Assembly: GCA_029975215.1 (NCBI GenBank)
Contig: JARKPO010000078.1
Span: 1 to 48,119, forward strand
From: Levilinea sp.
GTDB taxonomy: Bacteria; Chloroflexota; Anaerolineae; Anaerolineales; Anaerolineaceae
Reading direction: 5' to 3'
DNA length: 48,119 nucleotides
Shown: piece after piece, positions 37,223 to 44,220 of the stretch
Layout of the letters: each line of letters starts with the position of its first letter
Numbering within the stretch: the stretch's first letter is position 1
The notes under the pieces: model-generated
The model's database searches: none
What the model was told of the DNA's origin: nothing
What the model saw: the letters and a program-made list of their open reading frames with translations, nothing else
Position numbers and translations under genes: made by a program

Positions 37223-37544
37223 CCTGCTCTGCCGGTTCCGGCAAACGCGGTTGCCAGTGCGGATTGACCTCATATACCGCCGTAAGCCAGGCTTCGGTAA
37301 TCTGATCTGGCATGGACAGAAACTCATCGACGGATAACTCGCTTACAGGCTTCCCACCAATTTCGCCAGTAGAACAGGCCAGGCAATCAGGGTACATAAA
37401 GCGACGAACGAACCAGATCAGCGGATTGTCGTCATTTCCTGCTTCAGCAGCCAGCTGCCCGCGCCGCAGCCCCATCAGCGTCGTCGCCTCGCAAATTTCC
37501 AGGCGAGCAGTTACATTTCCTGCCGTCAGGTTCAGCTTTTTCAT
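37191..37544 (-). CDS. Tail assembly chaperone, G part
   Basis: 117 residues, starting at the ATGA overlap with the major tail gene. Helical, acidic, with VSELSVDEFLSMPDQITEAW near the end. The C-terminus after the A8 run (EKKRSKLTAG) is short and ends soon, as usual for the unshifted product. Position just before the tape measure gene and the slippery run together support the assignment. Sequence similarity to known gpG proteins is not needed for this call, as these proteins diverge fast. Confidence 0.82.
   Translation of the reverse strand: MKKLNLTAGNVTARLEICEATTLMGLRRGQLAAEAGNDDNPLIWFVRRFMYPDCLACSTGEIGGKPVSELSVDEFLSMPDQITEAWLTAVYEVNPHWQPRLPEPAEQEKKRSKLTAG
37215..37222 (-). other. Programmed -1 frameshift site (A8 slippery run)
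   Basis: Minus strand GAA AAA AAA CGC: eight A in a row, containing the A AAA AAA heptamer in the right phase for a -1 slip. The shifted frame continues as tail chaperone T. Confidence 0.8.
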
Positions 37545-38350
37545 CCGGCGACCTCGCGCAGGACGACAATCACATCATTATTGGCGGGTGCAGTTGTAAA
37601 GGTGATACCGGTCACGGTTTTGGTCAAACCGCTGGTAACCTCTACACCGTTCTTCCAAACCTTGATCCCATCGGTCGCAACCGCCGGATAATTCACCGGA
37701 AAACTGAACTCAGTTGCTGTCCCGTCGCCCAAAAACGAGCAAATCCGCAACGGATAATTGCTCCAGGCTTCCAACACTTGCGCTTCCAAAAAACCTTCAA
37801 CACTGTTTGAGAATGAAACGCCCCACAAGTGTTTCTTCACCCGATTCGGCGCAACCTGGTACTGAGTAACCGCCTTATCCGCCCCCATCCCCGGCGATTT
37901 ACGTACCACTTGGGCAGATGGAATAATAAAGCTATGCCAGTAGGTTTTACCAGTCTCAAGACCCTTCGCCGCCTGGTACAACAACAAAGCCACGCGCGGT
38001 TCAAACCCCTGCTTATCGGTCGCAATGCCGATTACGCTCGCTTCTCCCACTGTCGCCACTTTGGTACCGTCCAACAGGGCGGCCAATACTGGATCTGCTG
38101 CTTCTACATTCAACCGTGCATCCGCTCCGTCTTGTGGCGGTAGATACACCACCTGGGTAATCCCATCTTCGCCCAATCCAGTCAGCTTGCGCGCATCTGG
38201 AATAGTTAATTCGAACGCGGTAGACCCTTTGAATTGAGTCCCTTCATATGCCATAACTCCATTGGCTTTAGGTAATCCGTTCGCGTCCAATTCAAAAACG
38301 TTGGCAAACCGCAATCCATAATTTAAAGTCTTTTCAATCGGCGCAGTCAT
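37541..38350 (-). CDS. Major tail protein
   Basis: 269 residues. It begins MTAPIEKTLNYGLRFANVF and has the strand-rich core typical of tail tube proteins (KGSTAFELTIPDARKL, YWHSFIIPSAQVV). The last 70 residues (FLGDGTATEFSF, GIKVWKNGVEV, FTTAPANNDVIVVL) form a separate beta-sandwich-like domain, probably displayed on the tail surface. It stands immediately before the chaperone G/GT pair, as expected for the tube subunit, and overlaps that gene by ATGA. Confidence 0.83.
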   Translation of the reverse strand: MTAPIEKTLNYGLRFANVFELDANGLPKANGVMAYEGTQFKGSTAFELTIPDARKLTGLGEDGITQVVYLPPQDGADARLNVEAADPVLAALLDGTKVATVGEASVIGIATDKQGFEPRVALLLYQAAKGLETGKTYWHSFIIPSAQVVRKSPGMGADKAVTQYQVAPNRVKKHLWGVSFSNSVEGFLEAQVLEAWSNYPLRICSFLGDGTATEFSFPVNYPAVATDGIKVWKNGVEVTSGLTKTVTGITFTTAPANNDVIVVLREVAG

Positions 38351-38531
38351 TTTCTACTCCTTTCTGTTCTGGTAAAACTTCAATTACTGCTCGTAAAAAT
38401 CCCACGCAGTTGCAGAAATACACAATTTTTCCAATTTGCTGTACTGGTTTTCCAGTTTGCTGTACCGGTGTCAATTCCGCACCACAAATCGGACATTTCT
38501 TTTTCGACAGATCAACGTTTGATATCTTCAT
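38334..38531 (-). CDS. Small zinc-ribbon-like phage protein
   Basis: 65 residues. CPICG and FCNC supply four metal-binding Cys separated by 25 residues that hold the near-repeat PVQQTGKPVQQIGK. It overlaps the major tail gene start by 17 bp and the preceding gene by ATGA, so it is translated within the late message. Function unknown. Confidence 0.6.
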   Translation of the reverse strand: MKISNVDLSKKKCPICGAELTPVQQTGKPVQQIGKIVYFCNCVGFLRAVIEVLPEQKGVENDCAD

Positions 38532-38824
38532 ACTTCTTCAACACCTTTCTTTTTCAAACCGTTGATGCGGCGCTCTGTATTGACTTCGTGTCGGTTTAAG
38601 GATTCGCGCATTTGTGCTACTTCTATGGCAATGCACTTGATTTCTTCCGCTAATCGAGCAATAGCCACATTCTGCGCGTCGCGCAAATCTTTCAGAAATT
38701 CCCTCCACTGAACATCACGACTAGAGCGTTCTTCGCCGTAACGTTTCATCATCTCCAATACAAACCAGATGAAGATGCCAACCAGAGGAATTTGCGCAAG
38801 TAACGAATACAGCGATGGTTCCAT
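38528..38824 (-). CDS. Membrane-anchored coiled-coil phage protein (lysis accessory candidate)
   Basis: 98 residues. One N-terminal membrane span (about residues 6-26) is followed by a charged coiled coil to the end (ARLAEEIKCIAIEVAQMRESL). This design is shared by hemolysin XhlA-like and other holin-associated proteins. It follows the holin-like gene after 4 bp and overlaps the zinc-ribbon gene by ATGA, so the two probably work together at lysis. Confidence 0.65.
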   Translation of the reverse strand: MEPSLYSLLAQIPLVGIFIWFVLEMMKRYGEERSSRDVQWREFLKDLRDAQNVAIARLAEEIKCIAIEVAQMRESLNRHEVNTERRINGLKKKGVEEV

Positions 38825-38828
38825 AGAT

Positions 38829-39122
38829 TTATCGTTTCGTCAGCGCATACGTCCCTTGATTAGCAACAGCGACCAGTACAACAGCCCGCACCAAGCCAAT
38901 CAACCCAGTATTATCACATGCCACCGCCAAGCCAAGTTTGTTGATTACTCCCGCGCAGCTCAATCCATAAATTGCACCTGCAACAAGCACAACCAGCGCC
39001 AGCATGATCAACCGCTTGTATTCCGCAGCTAATTGTTCATATTTCCCGCTTAACCCGGGAACATATGAAAATGCAAGTGATAAAACAGCACCTGCAATCA
39101 TGGCTAAATCTTCCGCGTTCAT
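38829..39122 (-). CDS. Holin-like small membrane protein
   Basis: 97 residues with about three hydrophobic segments (about residues 5-22, 37-57, 70-90) and a basic C-terminus (ALTKR). Size and topology fit a class I holin, and the next gene encodes a membrane-anchored coiled coil. GGAGGTG precedes the ATG. The location between connector and major tail genes, far from the endolysin, is unusual, so the holin assignment is tentative. Confidence 0.65.
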   Translation of the reverse strand: MNAEDLAMIAGAVLSLAFSYVPGLSGKYEQLAAEYKRLIMLALVVLVAGAIYGLSCAGVINKLGLAVACDNTGLIGLVRAVVLVAVANQGTYALTKR

Positions 39123-39141
39123 TCAACACCTCCGTTATTCG

Positions 39142-39612
39142 TTATTCAAAATTCGCGATTGTCACCGAGGCAATCGTCACAATGTTCAATCGAAATTCAA
39201 TGCCTAAATAATTCTGCCCGGCATACGGCAAAATCTGAATACCGTTGTCGCCAAGCCAAACTGTTTTTTCAACAAACGGTAACACCGCATCCTTAACACC
39301 TTTACCTAGTTGCGGATGTTTCAGAAATACATTGCGCACCTGAATCAGAAATTCCTCCACAACTTTCTCTGCTTCGCCGTCTATACCGCTCAGTATGGGG
39401 GTCACATACAGCCGCATCAGCCAGGTGCGCGTTTCTTCTGCCAATCCATCACTCAGTGCAGTGAGCGTTGCTGCACCAGCAAAGGTGCAAAATGCTGGCA
39501 GATCACTGTCAGCCAGTGCTTGAGGTGCGCGGACGTAAGCCCGTTTGATACCTGTCACACTCGCTTGAATCTCCGCCAGCCGCTGCCGGATCTGATCCAT
39601 CGTCGCCGTCAT
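39142..39612 (-). CDS. Tail terminator / head-tail joining protein candidate
   Basis: 156 residues. The N-terminal helix (TMDQIRQRLAEIQASV) followed by a beta-rich body (RTWLMRLYVTPI, NYLGIEFRLNIV) resembles tail-completion (gpU-like or HK97 gp10/gp11 neighbours) proteins. Its start overlaps the stop of the connector gene by ATGA. A role at the head-tail interface is inferred from position and fold style, not from a clear motif. Confidence 0.6.
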   Translation of the reverse strand: MTATMDQIRQRLAEIQASVTGIKRAYVRAPQALADSDLPAFCTFAGAATLTALSDGLAEETRTWLMRLYVTPILSGIDGEAEKVVEEFLIQVRNVFLKHPQLGKGVKDAVLPFVEKTVWLGDNGIQILPYAGQNYLGIEFRLNIVTIASVTIANFE

Positions 39613-40184
39613 GCGATTACCCTCTTATACGGTTTCAACATCTCGATCACCCGCGCCGGTAGCGCCTTCGTGTAGGTCAGCGTACCCAGTTCAGCTACGC
39701 CGATCGAATCGCCCAACCCGCTCTTCACCTCGCGGTAAAACCGCACCGCCAGCAGCGTCGCCGCGTTGACCAGGTCGTCCGGTAAGAGGTCAAACCCGCC
39801 AACGAACGAAATCTTCACCCGCACTACACCGACCGCACTCACGCCCGCCGCCGATACCCGGTAACCGCCGATCTCAATCTTTGACGGATCGATCTCCTGC
39901 CAGGTCTCTTGCGGTGTAGACCGATACGCCAGCGCGCTCACGCTTTCCACCACCGCCTTGCACGGGTAACACAGCAGCATCCCGTCTTTCGAAACAATCC
40001 CCGACATCAGAATATCCGTCAGCGTTTCCCGCGCAAAATAGTTGTTGCTTACAACCGTACCAGTACAGTAGCGGTCAATCGCCCGGCTGGCTTGGGTAAT
40101 CAACGCACTCAACAAAGTGTCATCGGTTGTTTGACTGCTTCCGATGGCGAGCTTGACGCTGGTTAGCGTCGTGTAATCCGTCAT
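39609..40184 (-). CDS. Head-tail connector protein (gp6-like)
   Basis: 191 residues. ATG 40184 has GGAG 7 nt upstream, and the open frame above it overlaps the preceding gene. The N-terminus TTLTSVKLAIGSSQTTDDTLLSALITQASRAIDRYC is the hallmark helical pair of gp6-like connectors (SPP1 gp15/HK97 gp6). A beta-rich middle follows (KIEIGGYRVSA), with the conserved PDDLVNAATLLAVRFYRE segment near the end. It forms a ring between portal and tail. Confidence 0.85.
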   Translation of the reverse strand: MTDYTTLTSVKLAIGSSQTTDDTLLSALITQASRAIDRYCTGTVVSNNYFARETLTDILMSGIVSKDGMLLCYPCKAVVESVSALAYRSTPQETWQEIDPSKIEIGGYRVSAAGVSAVGVVRVKISFVGGFDLLPDDLVNAATLLAVRFYREVKSGLGDSIGVAELGTLTYTKALPARVIEMLKPYKRVIA

Positions 40185-40350
40185 CAGCTTTCTCCGTATA
40201 CTCAGTATCGAGGGGGGCAATTGTGCCTAATTGGAGAAAATCTTGCGCCAGTGCATCAGGCAAATCAATCACGCCATCTTTGACGGCAGCGGTAAACTCA
40301 CCCTGGCTGATGGTAACAATCGTTGAATCAACCATACGGTATCTTTTCAT
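40120..40350 (-). CDS. Small phage protein before the connector gene
   Basis: 76 residues from ATG 40350 (GACGAGAG upstream). Pattern TIVTISQGEFTAAVKDGVIDLPDAL looks like a small beta domain. The last 20 residues, rich in R, Q and N, are encoded where the gene overlaps the connector gene by 65 bp in another frame. Placement between capsid and connector suggests a head-completion or decoration role. Family not recognised. Confidence 0.55.
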   Translation of the reverse strand: MKRYRMVDSTIVTISQGEFTAAVKDGVIDLPDALAQDFLQLGTIAPLDTEYTEKADDGLHDANQRQARHRKQSNNR

Positions 40351-40430
40351 CTCTCGTCTCCGATCTAATTGCCAGTTCGATCTGATTGCCAGATAGCCAA
40401 AGCCACCCAGCAATCAGATCAATGCATTAA

Positions 40431-41918
40431 CTACACATTACCGATATTGGTGATGATCCCAATCGAAGGCGGGAAATAATGAGCAAGAACACCATCGAAA
40501 TAGACGCCGCTCTCGTACTTCCGCGTGCGTTGCGGCCATTCGATTTGATAGTAATCTTGGCGCAGGCGCATCTCCATCACATTGGGAACGCCGTTGATTG
40601 GATAGGGCAGCTGCTCGGTTACCGCAACCAACGTACCCTGCGGAAGGTTAGGATGAATTTCCAGCGGCACTTCGGGCGCCACACCCATCGCAAAACGGTT
40701 GAGCAGGCTCTTAATGCGCATCCCAGCGGTGAACTCTGTACCAGACACATATGGAATTTGTGCAGCTGACGCGGTCAGGACCTTTTTGGTGATGTTATCC
40801 GCTTCCTGAGCATTAACATAAATCCTGGTCGGCGAAAGCCGGTAATTATCCCACATCGAACGGAACATCTCGTTGATCTCGACAATGCCACCGTCGCCAG
40901 AAGCCGTAAGCCCCGTGCCGGTTCCAAGTGTCCCGGTCGCCATATTCTTGATATACGCGCCAGAACCGCTCGCCCACGCCTGATATAGAATGCCGTCATA
41001 GCTGAGCAGGTTTTTGGCATTGTCGGCGGTAATCGCACTGGCGTTCTGGCGTCCAGAGGTAACCAGGCTGGTCAGTGCTACACTATTGATGGTGGTAATG
41101 GCCTGTAAAAGCTCGTTCCCACTAGTGCCGACATACCATGCGTACGCCACTGCGCCGGGCACAACCGGGGTACTGGCTTTGATCACATTGGCCGAACCGG
41201 TCAAAGCGCCGGTACTGGTGGCGCTGGATTTGTTAGACGACCCACCGCCGTAGGTGAAAGCCGAACCGCCGCTCGCCGGAGTAACGCTGACCTGTCCAAC
41301 TACGCCGTTTGTCAACGAGGACGCAAGATAACCGTACATGGTCAGCGCAACCACCATAACATTGTAGGTGCCGGCACCAATTGACCCACCCGAACTTTCT
41401 GTAGTCACGGTTGGCGCGGTCGGCGTTCCCAACGCAACTGAATAGTTGCCACCCAGATCTGCCAGCTCTTCTTCGATCATGGTGGCCCAAAGCAGTCGCT
41501 GCGCCTGCATCGAACGAACGTCCTCAAAACCAACTGCGGCGCGCTCCGCTTCGAAGGTAATACTGTCTTCTAGCCCAAGCGTGCGATAAGTTGCGCTCTT
41601 ATCCTGCACCGCAGTCGTCACTACGCCGTTGCGCTCACCTTCCGGCACAAACCCGCGCAAACCAGTCGTATTGATTCCGGTAACCGCCTTCCAGTTGGTC
41701 GAAGTGCCACCACCGCCGGAAACGCGCGACGTGCGGTTGCGGATCGGAGTTAACATAGGCACCAGATTCTTGGCTGGCGCTTGCAAATCATATGCTACCA
41801 ATCCGGTCGCCTGAGTCACGCCCGCTTTCTTCAATACATTTGGATCCATCGGCTGACCCAGCGCTTTCTTAAATTCGGCAATCGCCTGTTGTGTTAATTG
41901 AGAAAGATTTTCAATCAT
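40431..41918 (-). CDS. Major capsid protein (HK97-like) with inserted Ig-like region
   Basis: 495 residues. The N-terminus has TPIRNRTSRV and GLRGFVPEGERNG, a SITFEAERAAVGFEDVR helix region and a C-terminal segment with IYVNAQEADNITKKVL, PLEIHPNLPQGT and VYFDGVLAHYFPPS, all typical of HK97-fold capsids of this portal/protease group. Residues about 165-310 (TAPTVTTESS onward, rich in G, S, T, V) look like one or two Ig-like domains inserted in the fold, likely displayed on the capsid surface. It directly follows the protease/scaffold gene (12 bp). Confidence 0.85.
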   Translation of the reverse strand: MIENLSQLTQQAIAEFKKALGQPMDPNVLKKAGVTQATGLVAYDLQAPAKNLVPMLTPIRNRTSRVSGGGGTSTNWKAVTGINTTGLRGFVPEGERNGVVTTAVQDKSATYRTLGLEDSITFEAERAAVGFEDVRSMQAQRLLWATMIEEELADLGGNYSVALGTPTAPTVTTESSGGSIGAGTYNVMVVALTMYGYLASSLTNGVVGQVSVTPASGGSAFTYGGGSSNKSSATSTGALTGSANVIKASTPVVPGAVAYAWYVGTSGNELLQAITTINSVALTSLVTSGRQNASAITADNAKNLLSYDGILYQAWASGSGAYIKNMATGTLGTGTGLTASGDGGIVEINEMFRSMWDNYRLSPTRIYVNAQEADNITKKVLTASAAQIPYVSGTEFTAGMRIKSLLNRFAMGVAPEVPLEIHPNLPQGTLVAVTEQLPYPINGVPNVMEMRLRQDYYQIEWPQRTRKYESGVYFDGVLAHYFPPSIGIITNIGNV

Positions 41919-41930
41919 CCTATATACTCC

Positions 41931-43292
41931 TTACTTTGTTTGAATCGCTTGAATTTCCAACCGCGCAATTTCGTTGCGCAAAGCCTGCTCCGCCAGCGGA
42001 TCGGTTACCGTCTGCAACGCCGATTTCAACGCTTCGGCTTTCTGCAAAGCTGCGCCAGCTTGCGGTGTCAGCGTCCCCAGCTCGCGCAAAACGGGACCGC
42101 TTCCCCCACGTTTGCTAAGCGCTTCCACCTCCACCGCCAGTTTTGCCAAATCCCCGGCAACCTGCCGCTTCAAATCGGCTAGCTTCTGCATAATTTCATT
42201 CTCAGATTTCGCCAGCCCGCGCACTTTTGCGCCCAACTGCATCTCGCCGCCAATACGCTCGATTAATCCAAATTCGGCAAGGATCGCAAGTACGATCTCG
42301 CGTACATCATCAGCCGTCAGCGCTTTCGGCTGTTCCTCAGCCACTTGTTCTTCCCCGTTCTCCGGGCTCTCTTCGCTTTCAGCTGTATCTGGCTTTTGTC
42401 CTTCATCCACCGCCTCGGATTGCTCTCCCAACATCGCGGCAATCTCTTCGGCGATCTCCTGAATTTTCTCTTCATCCAGGTTCGCCTGTTTAAGTAAATC
42501 TTTGATTCTTTCCTTCATCTTTTCTCCTTCTGTACTGAGTATCGGAAAAACTACACGACTGCCGTCCGCCTTGACCATCTCGAAGGTCGCCCCCGGGATG
42601 CAAGGTAAATCGACCATCGAAAGTTCAATCGGGATGGCTTCATAGCGTACATAACCTTTGTTCAGTGGATCAGGCCAGCGCTCACCATACTGTCCACCAA
42701 TCGAAAAGCCAGTGAATACACCTTCGACAACTTTTTGCCACGCTTCACTGTCTACCACTTTCACCCCAACGTGCACCGCTTTAGCTGCATCATCAAAGAT
42801 CAGCTTGATCACTTTACCGATAGCTTTGCTGGTATGGCTCTCGCGCACATTCCCATAGGATTTGCCGCCGCTGGCTTTTTGCACTCGCTTCGACCATGCC
42901 CAGAAGTGTGGTTTTGATTTCTGATAATCCATGATCTCACCGCTCTGGTCAGGCTGTTCGATTGCCGCAATACCCCACACTTCACGTTTCGCCTCGATGA
43001 CCTTCTGCAGTGGCATAAAATAGGATAAACTCTTTTCGGCTTTCTCTTCTTCAGCTTCCTCAAAAGCGATTGGCTCGTAATCATGCGCCTTCAGCCACTG
43101 ACGCGCTTCATCGGCGATATGCTTCTCCGCGTCAAAGCGAATCGCCTGCAAGGTCATGCTATCTTCCCCCTTGAGCTTTCCGAAGATCGCATGAATTCCT
43201 TCGCCGAATTTATCGTTCTCGCGGCGGAATGAATCGACATCAAAGCGATCTGGATCAACCAGTCGAGCAGCATGCTCATTTGGATATGGCAT
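41931..43292 (-). CDS. Prohead protease fused to scaffold (XkdF-like)
   Basis: 453 residues from ATG 43292 with GGAGG 8 nt upstream. The first 60 residues resemble a short DUF-type module (DRFDVDSFRRENDKF). Residues about 85-235 form the XkdF-like protease region (VWGIAAIEQPDQSGEIMDY, GFSIGGQYGERWPD, ELSMVDLPCIPGATFE). From about 250 the chain is acidic and helical with long coiled coil, as in scaffolds. It would guide capsid assembly and then cleave scaffold and capsid termini. A structured leader with a terminator-like hairpin lies directly upstream. Confidence 0.82.
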   Translation of the reverse strand: MPYPNEHAARLVDPDRFDVDSFRRENDKFGEGIHAIFGKLKGEDSMTLQAIRFDAEKHIADEARQWLKAHDYEPIAFEEAEEEKAEKSLSYFMPLQKVIEAKREVWGIAAIEQPDQSGEIMDYQKSKPHFWAWSKRVQKASGGKSYGNVRESHTSKAIGKVIKLIFDDAAKAVHVGVKVVDSEAWQKVVEGVFTGFSIGGQYGERWPDPLNKGYVRYEAIPIELSMVDLPCIPGATFEMVKADGSRVVFPILSTEGEKMKERIKDLLKQANLDEEKIQEIAEEIAAMLGEQSEAVDEGQKPDTAESEESPENGEEQVAEEQPKALTADDVREIVLAILAEFGLIERIGGEMQLGAKVRGLAKSENEIMQKLADLKRQVAGDLAKLAVEVEALSKRGGSGPVLRELGTLTPQAGAALQKAEALKSALQTVTDPLAEQALRNEIARLEIQAIQTK

Positions 43293-43310
43293 AAGCAAAA
43301 CCTCCAAAAC

Positions 43311-43490
43311 AAAAAACCGGCGAAAGTAAACAAACCGCCAAAACGCTTGGCAACTTGCTTACTCTCGCCGGCTCTGCCAGCTTTTGATGAGAGTGTTACT
43401 GCTCCCCTATCGGGTTCTTCCGCGACTCGGTTTGCAGCCTGCCCTTGCGGGCTAAATTTCTGCAATAATTATAGAACAAATGCACAGCAA
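43311..43490 (-). ncRNA. Structured leader with terminator-like hairpin before the protease gene
   Basis: On the minus strand the 17-bp stem 43371-43355 / 43333-43317 (two G-U pairs) contains an inner stem GCCAA/TTGGC and is followed by six T (43316-43311), then the protease RBS. Upstream are small hairpins with tetraloops (GCCC-GCAA-GGGC at 43452-43441, CCC-GATA-GGG). ACTCTC upstream can pair with GAGAGT in the terminator stem, so two alternative folds are possible. The class is not one I recognise. Confidence 0.5.
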
Positions 43491-43493
43491 AAG

Positions 43494-44090
43494 TCAAGAC
43501 TTTTTGAGAATGTTTTCGGCAATTCTGTTTACCGCTTCCTCGAACAATTTCATGATTCGTTCTCTGGTCTGCTCAATCGCCGGTTCAAAATATGGATGCG
43601 GTTTTGTGCCAAACCTGCGAATATGTGCCCAGATTGCTCGTGCCATTTGGCGGTTCTCGTCCATCTGTTTCGCTTTACTTCCCAACCGTCTGCCCGTCCG
43701 CACTGAGTATGAACCGGCTAACTGTTTGATGCGCACCCACTCGTAGAGCGGCTGACCCGGCTCGGTAATCGAAAGCGGCGGCGTGTGCGGTTTACTCCCA
43801 TACTCCACCGCCTGCGCATACGGCAAACCCCGCCCCGCGCCGACTTCTACGAATATCGCGTCTTTCGTCACCTGCACCTCGCCGGAAGAGACGCTGCCGC
43901 GCAGGTCGCCGGTGGCAACGCTGTCGTTATCGGTCAGATTTTGCTTGATCTGGTCTTCTAGCAATTTTCCGGACTGTGCCATCGCATCATGGATGGGAAA
44001 ATAAACTTCCTCTCGCAAATCACCGCTTTGTTCAATTAATTCTATAAGTTTCTCCAAGCCCTCAATTACCAAATCTTTTTTGGTTGACAT
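43494..44090 (-). CDS. HK97 gp10-like minor structural protein
   Basis: 198 residues. The N-terminal helix, the VEYGSKPHTPP segment, the HPYFEPAIEQTRERI end and the length match the HK97-gp10 family, which acts at the tail-head joint. AGAGG lies 10 nt before ATG 44090. Here the gene is between the MuF-type gene and the protease, earlier than usual, so it may instead be a portal-associated protein. Confidence 0.8.
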   Translation of the reverse strand: MSTKKDLVIEGLEKLIELIEQSGDLREEVYFPIHDAMAQSGKLLEDQIKQNLTDNDSVATGDLRGSVSSGEVQVTKDAIFVEVGAGRGLPYAQAVEYGSKPHTPPLSITEPGQPLYEWVRIKQLAGSYSVRTGRRLGSKAKQMDENRQMARAIWAHIRRFGTKPHPYFEPAIEQTRERIMKLFEEAVNRIAENILKKS

Positions 44091-44091
44091 A

Positions 44092-44120
44092 TTGAAATTG
44101 CCTCTTATCTATGCTAAAAT
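44092..44120 (+). promoter_or_regulatory. Promoter for a rightward phage RNA
   Basis: TTGAAA (44092-44097), 17-bp spacer, TAAAAT (44115-44120). It points against the late genes, and the transcript would start at about 44127. Confidence 0.65.
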
Positions 44121-44126
44121 AACATT

Positions 44127-44220
44127 GCGCTTGGGGTGTAGTCGCCCAGAGCACGCCTTGAGAAGACCGGGATGGTGGGCGCTCCGGCAAGCGCAAAGCC
44201 CGAAAGGGCTTTTATTTTTT
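44127..44220 (+). ncRNA. Candidate small phage RNA with own promoter and terminator
   Basis: Between the promoter and an intrinsic terminator (AAAGCCC-GAAA-GGGCTTT, 44195-44212, followed by a T-tract to 44220) lies a compact element. TTGCGCTTG (44125-44133) pairs perfectly with CAAGCGCAA (44188-44196), and CGCCCA (44143-44148) pairs with TGGGCG (44176-44181). No open frame of use is inside. It is antisense to the region between the MuF and gp10-like genes. It does not fold as a tRNA, and I do not recognise its class. Confidence 0.6.

Noticed and set aside
44127..44200. tRNA-like element on the plus strand
   Set aside because: A GGTGTAGT...GAGCACGCC stretch recalls a D-arm, but there is no anticodon arm or T-arm (no GTTCAAAT), so I treat it as an unclassified small RNA.
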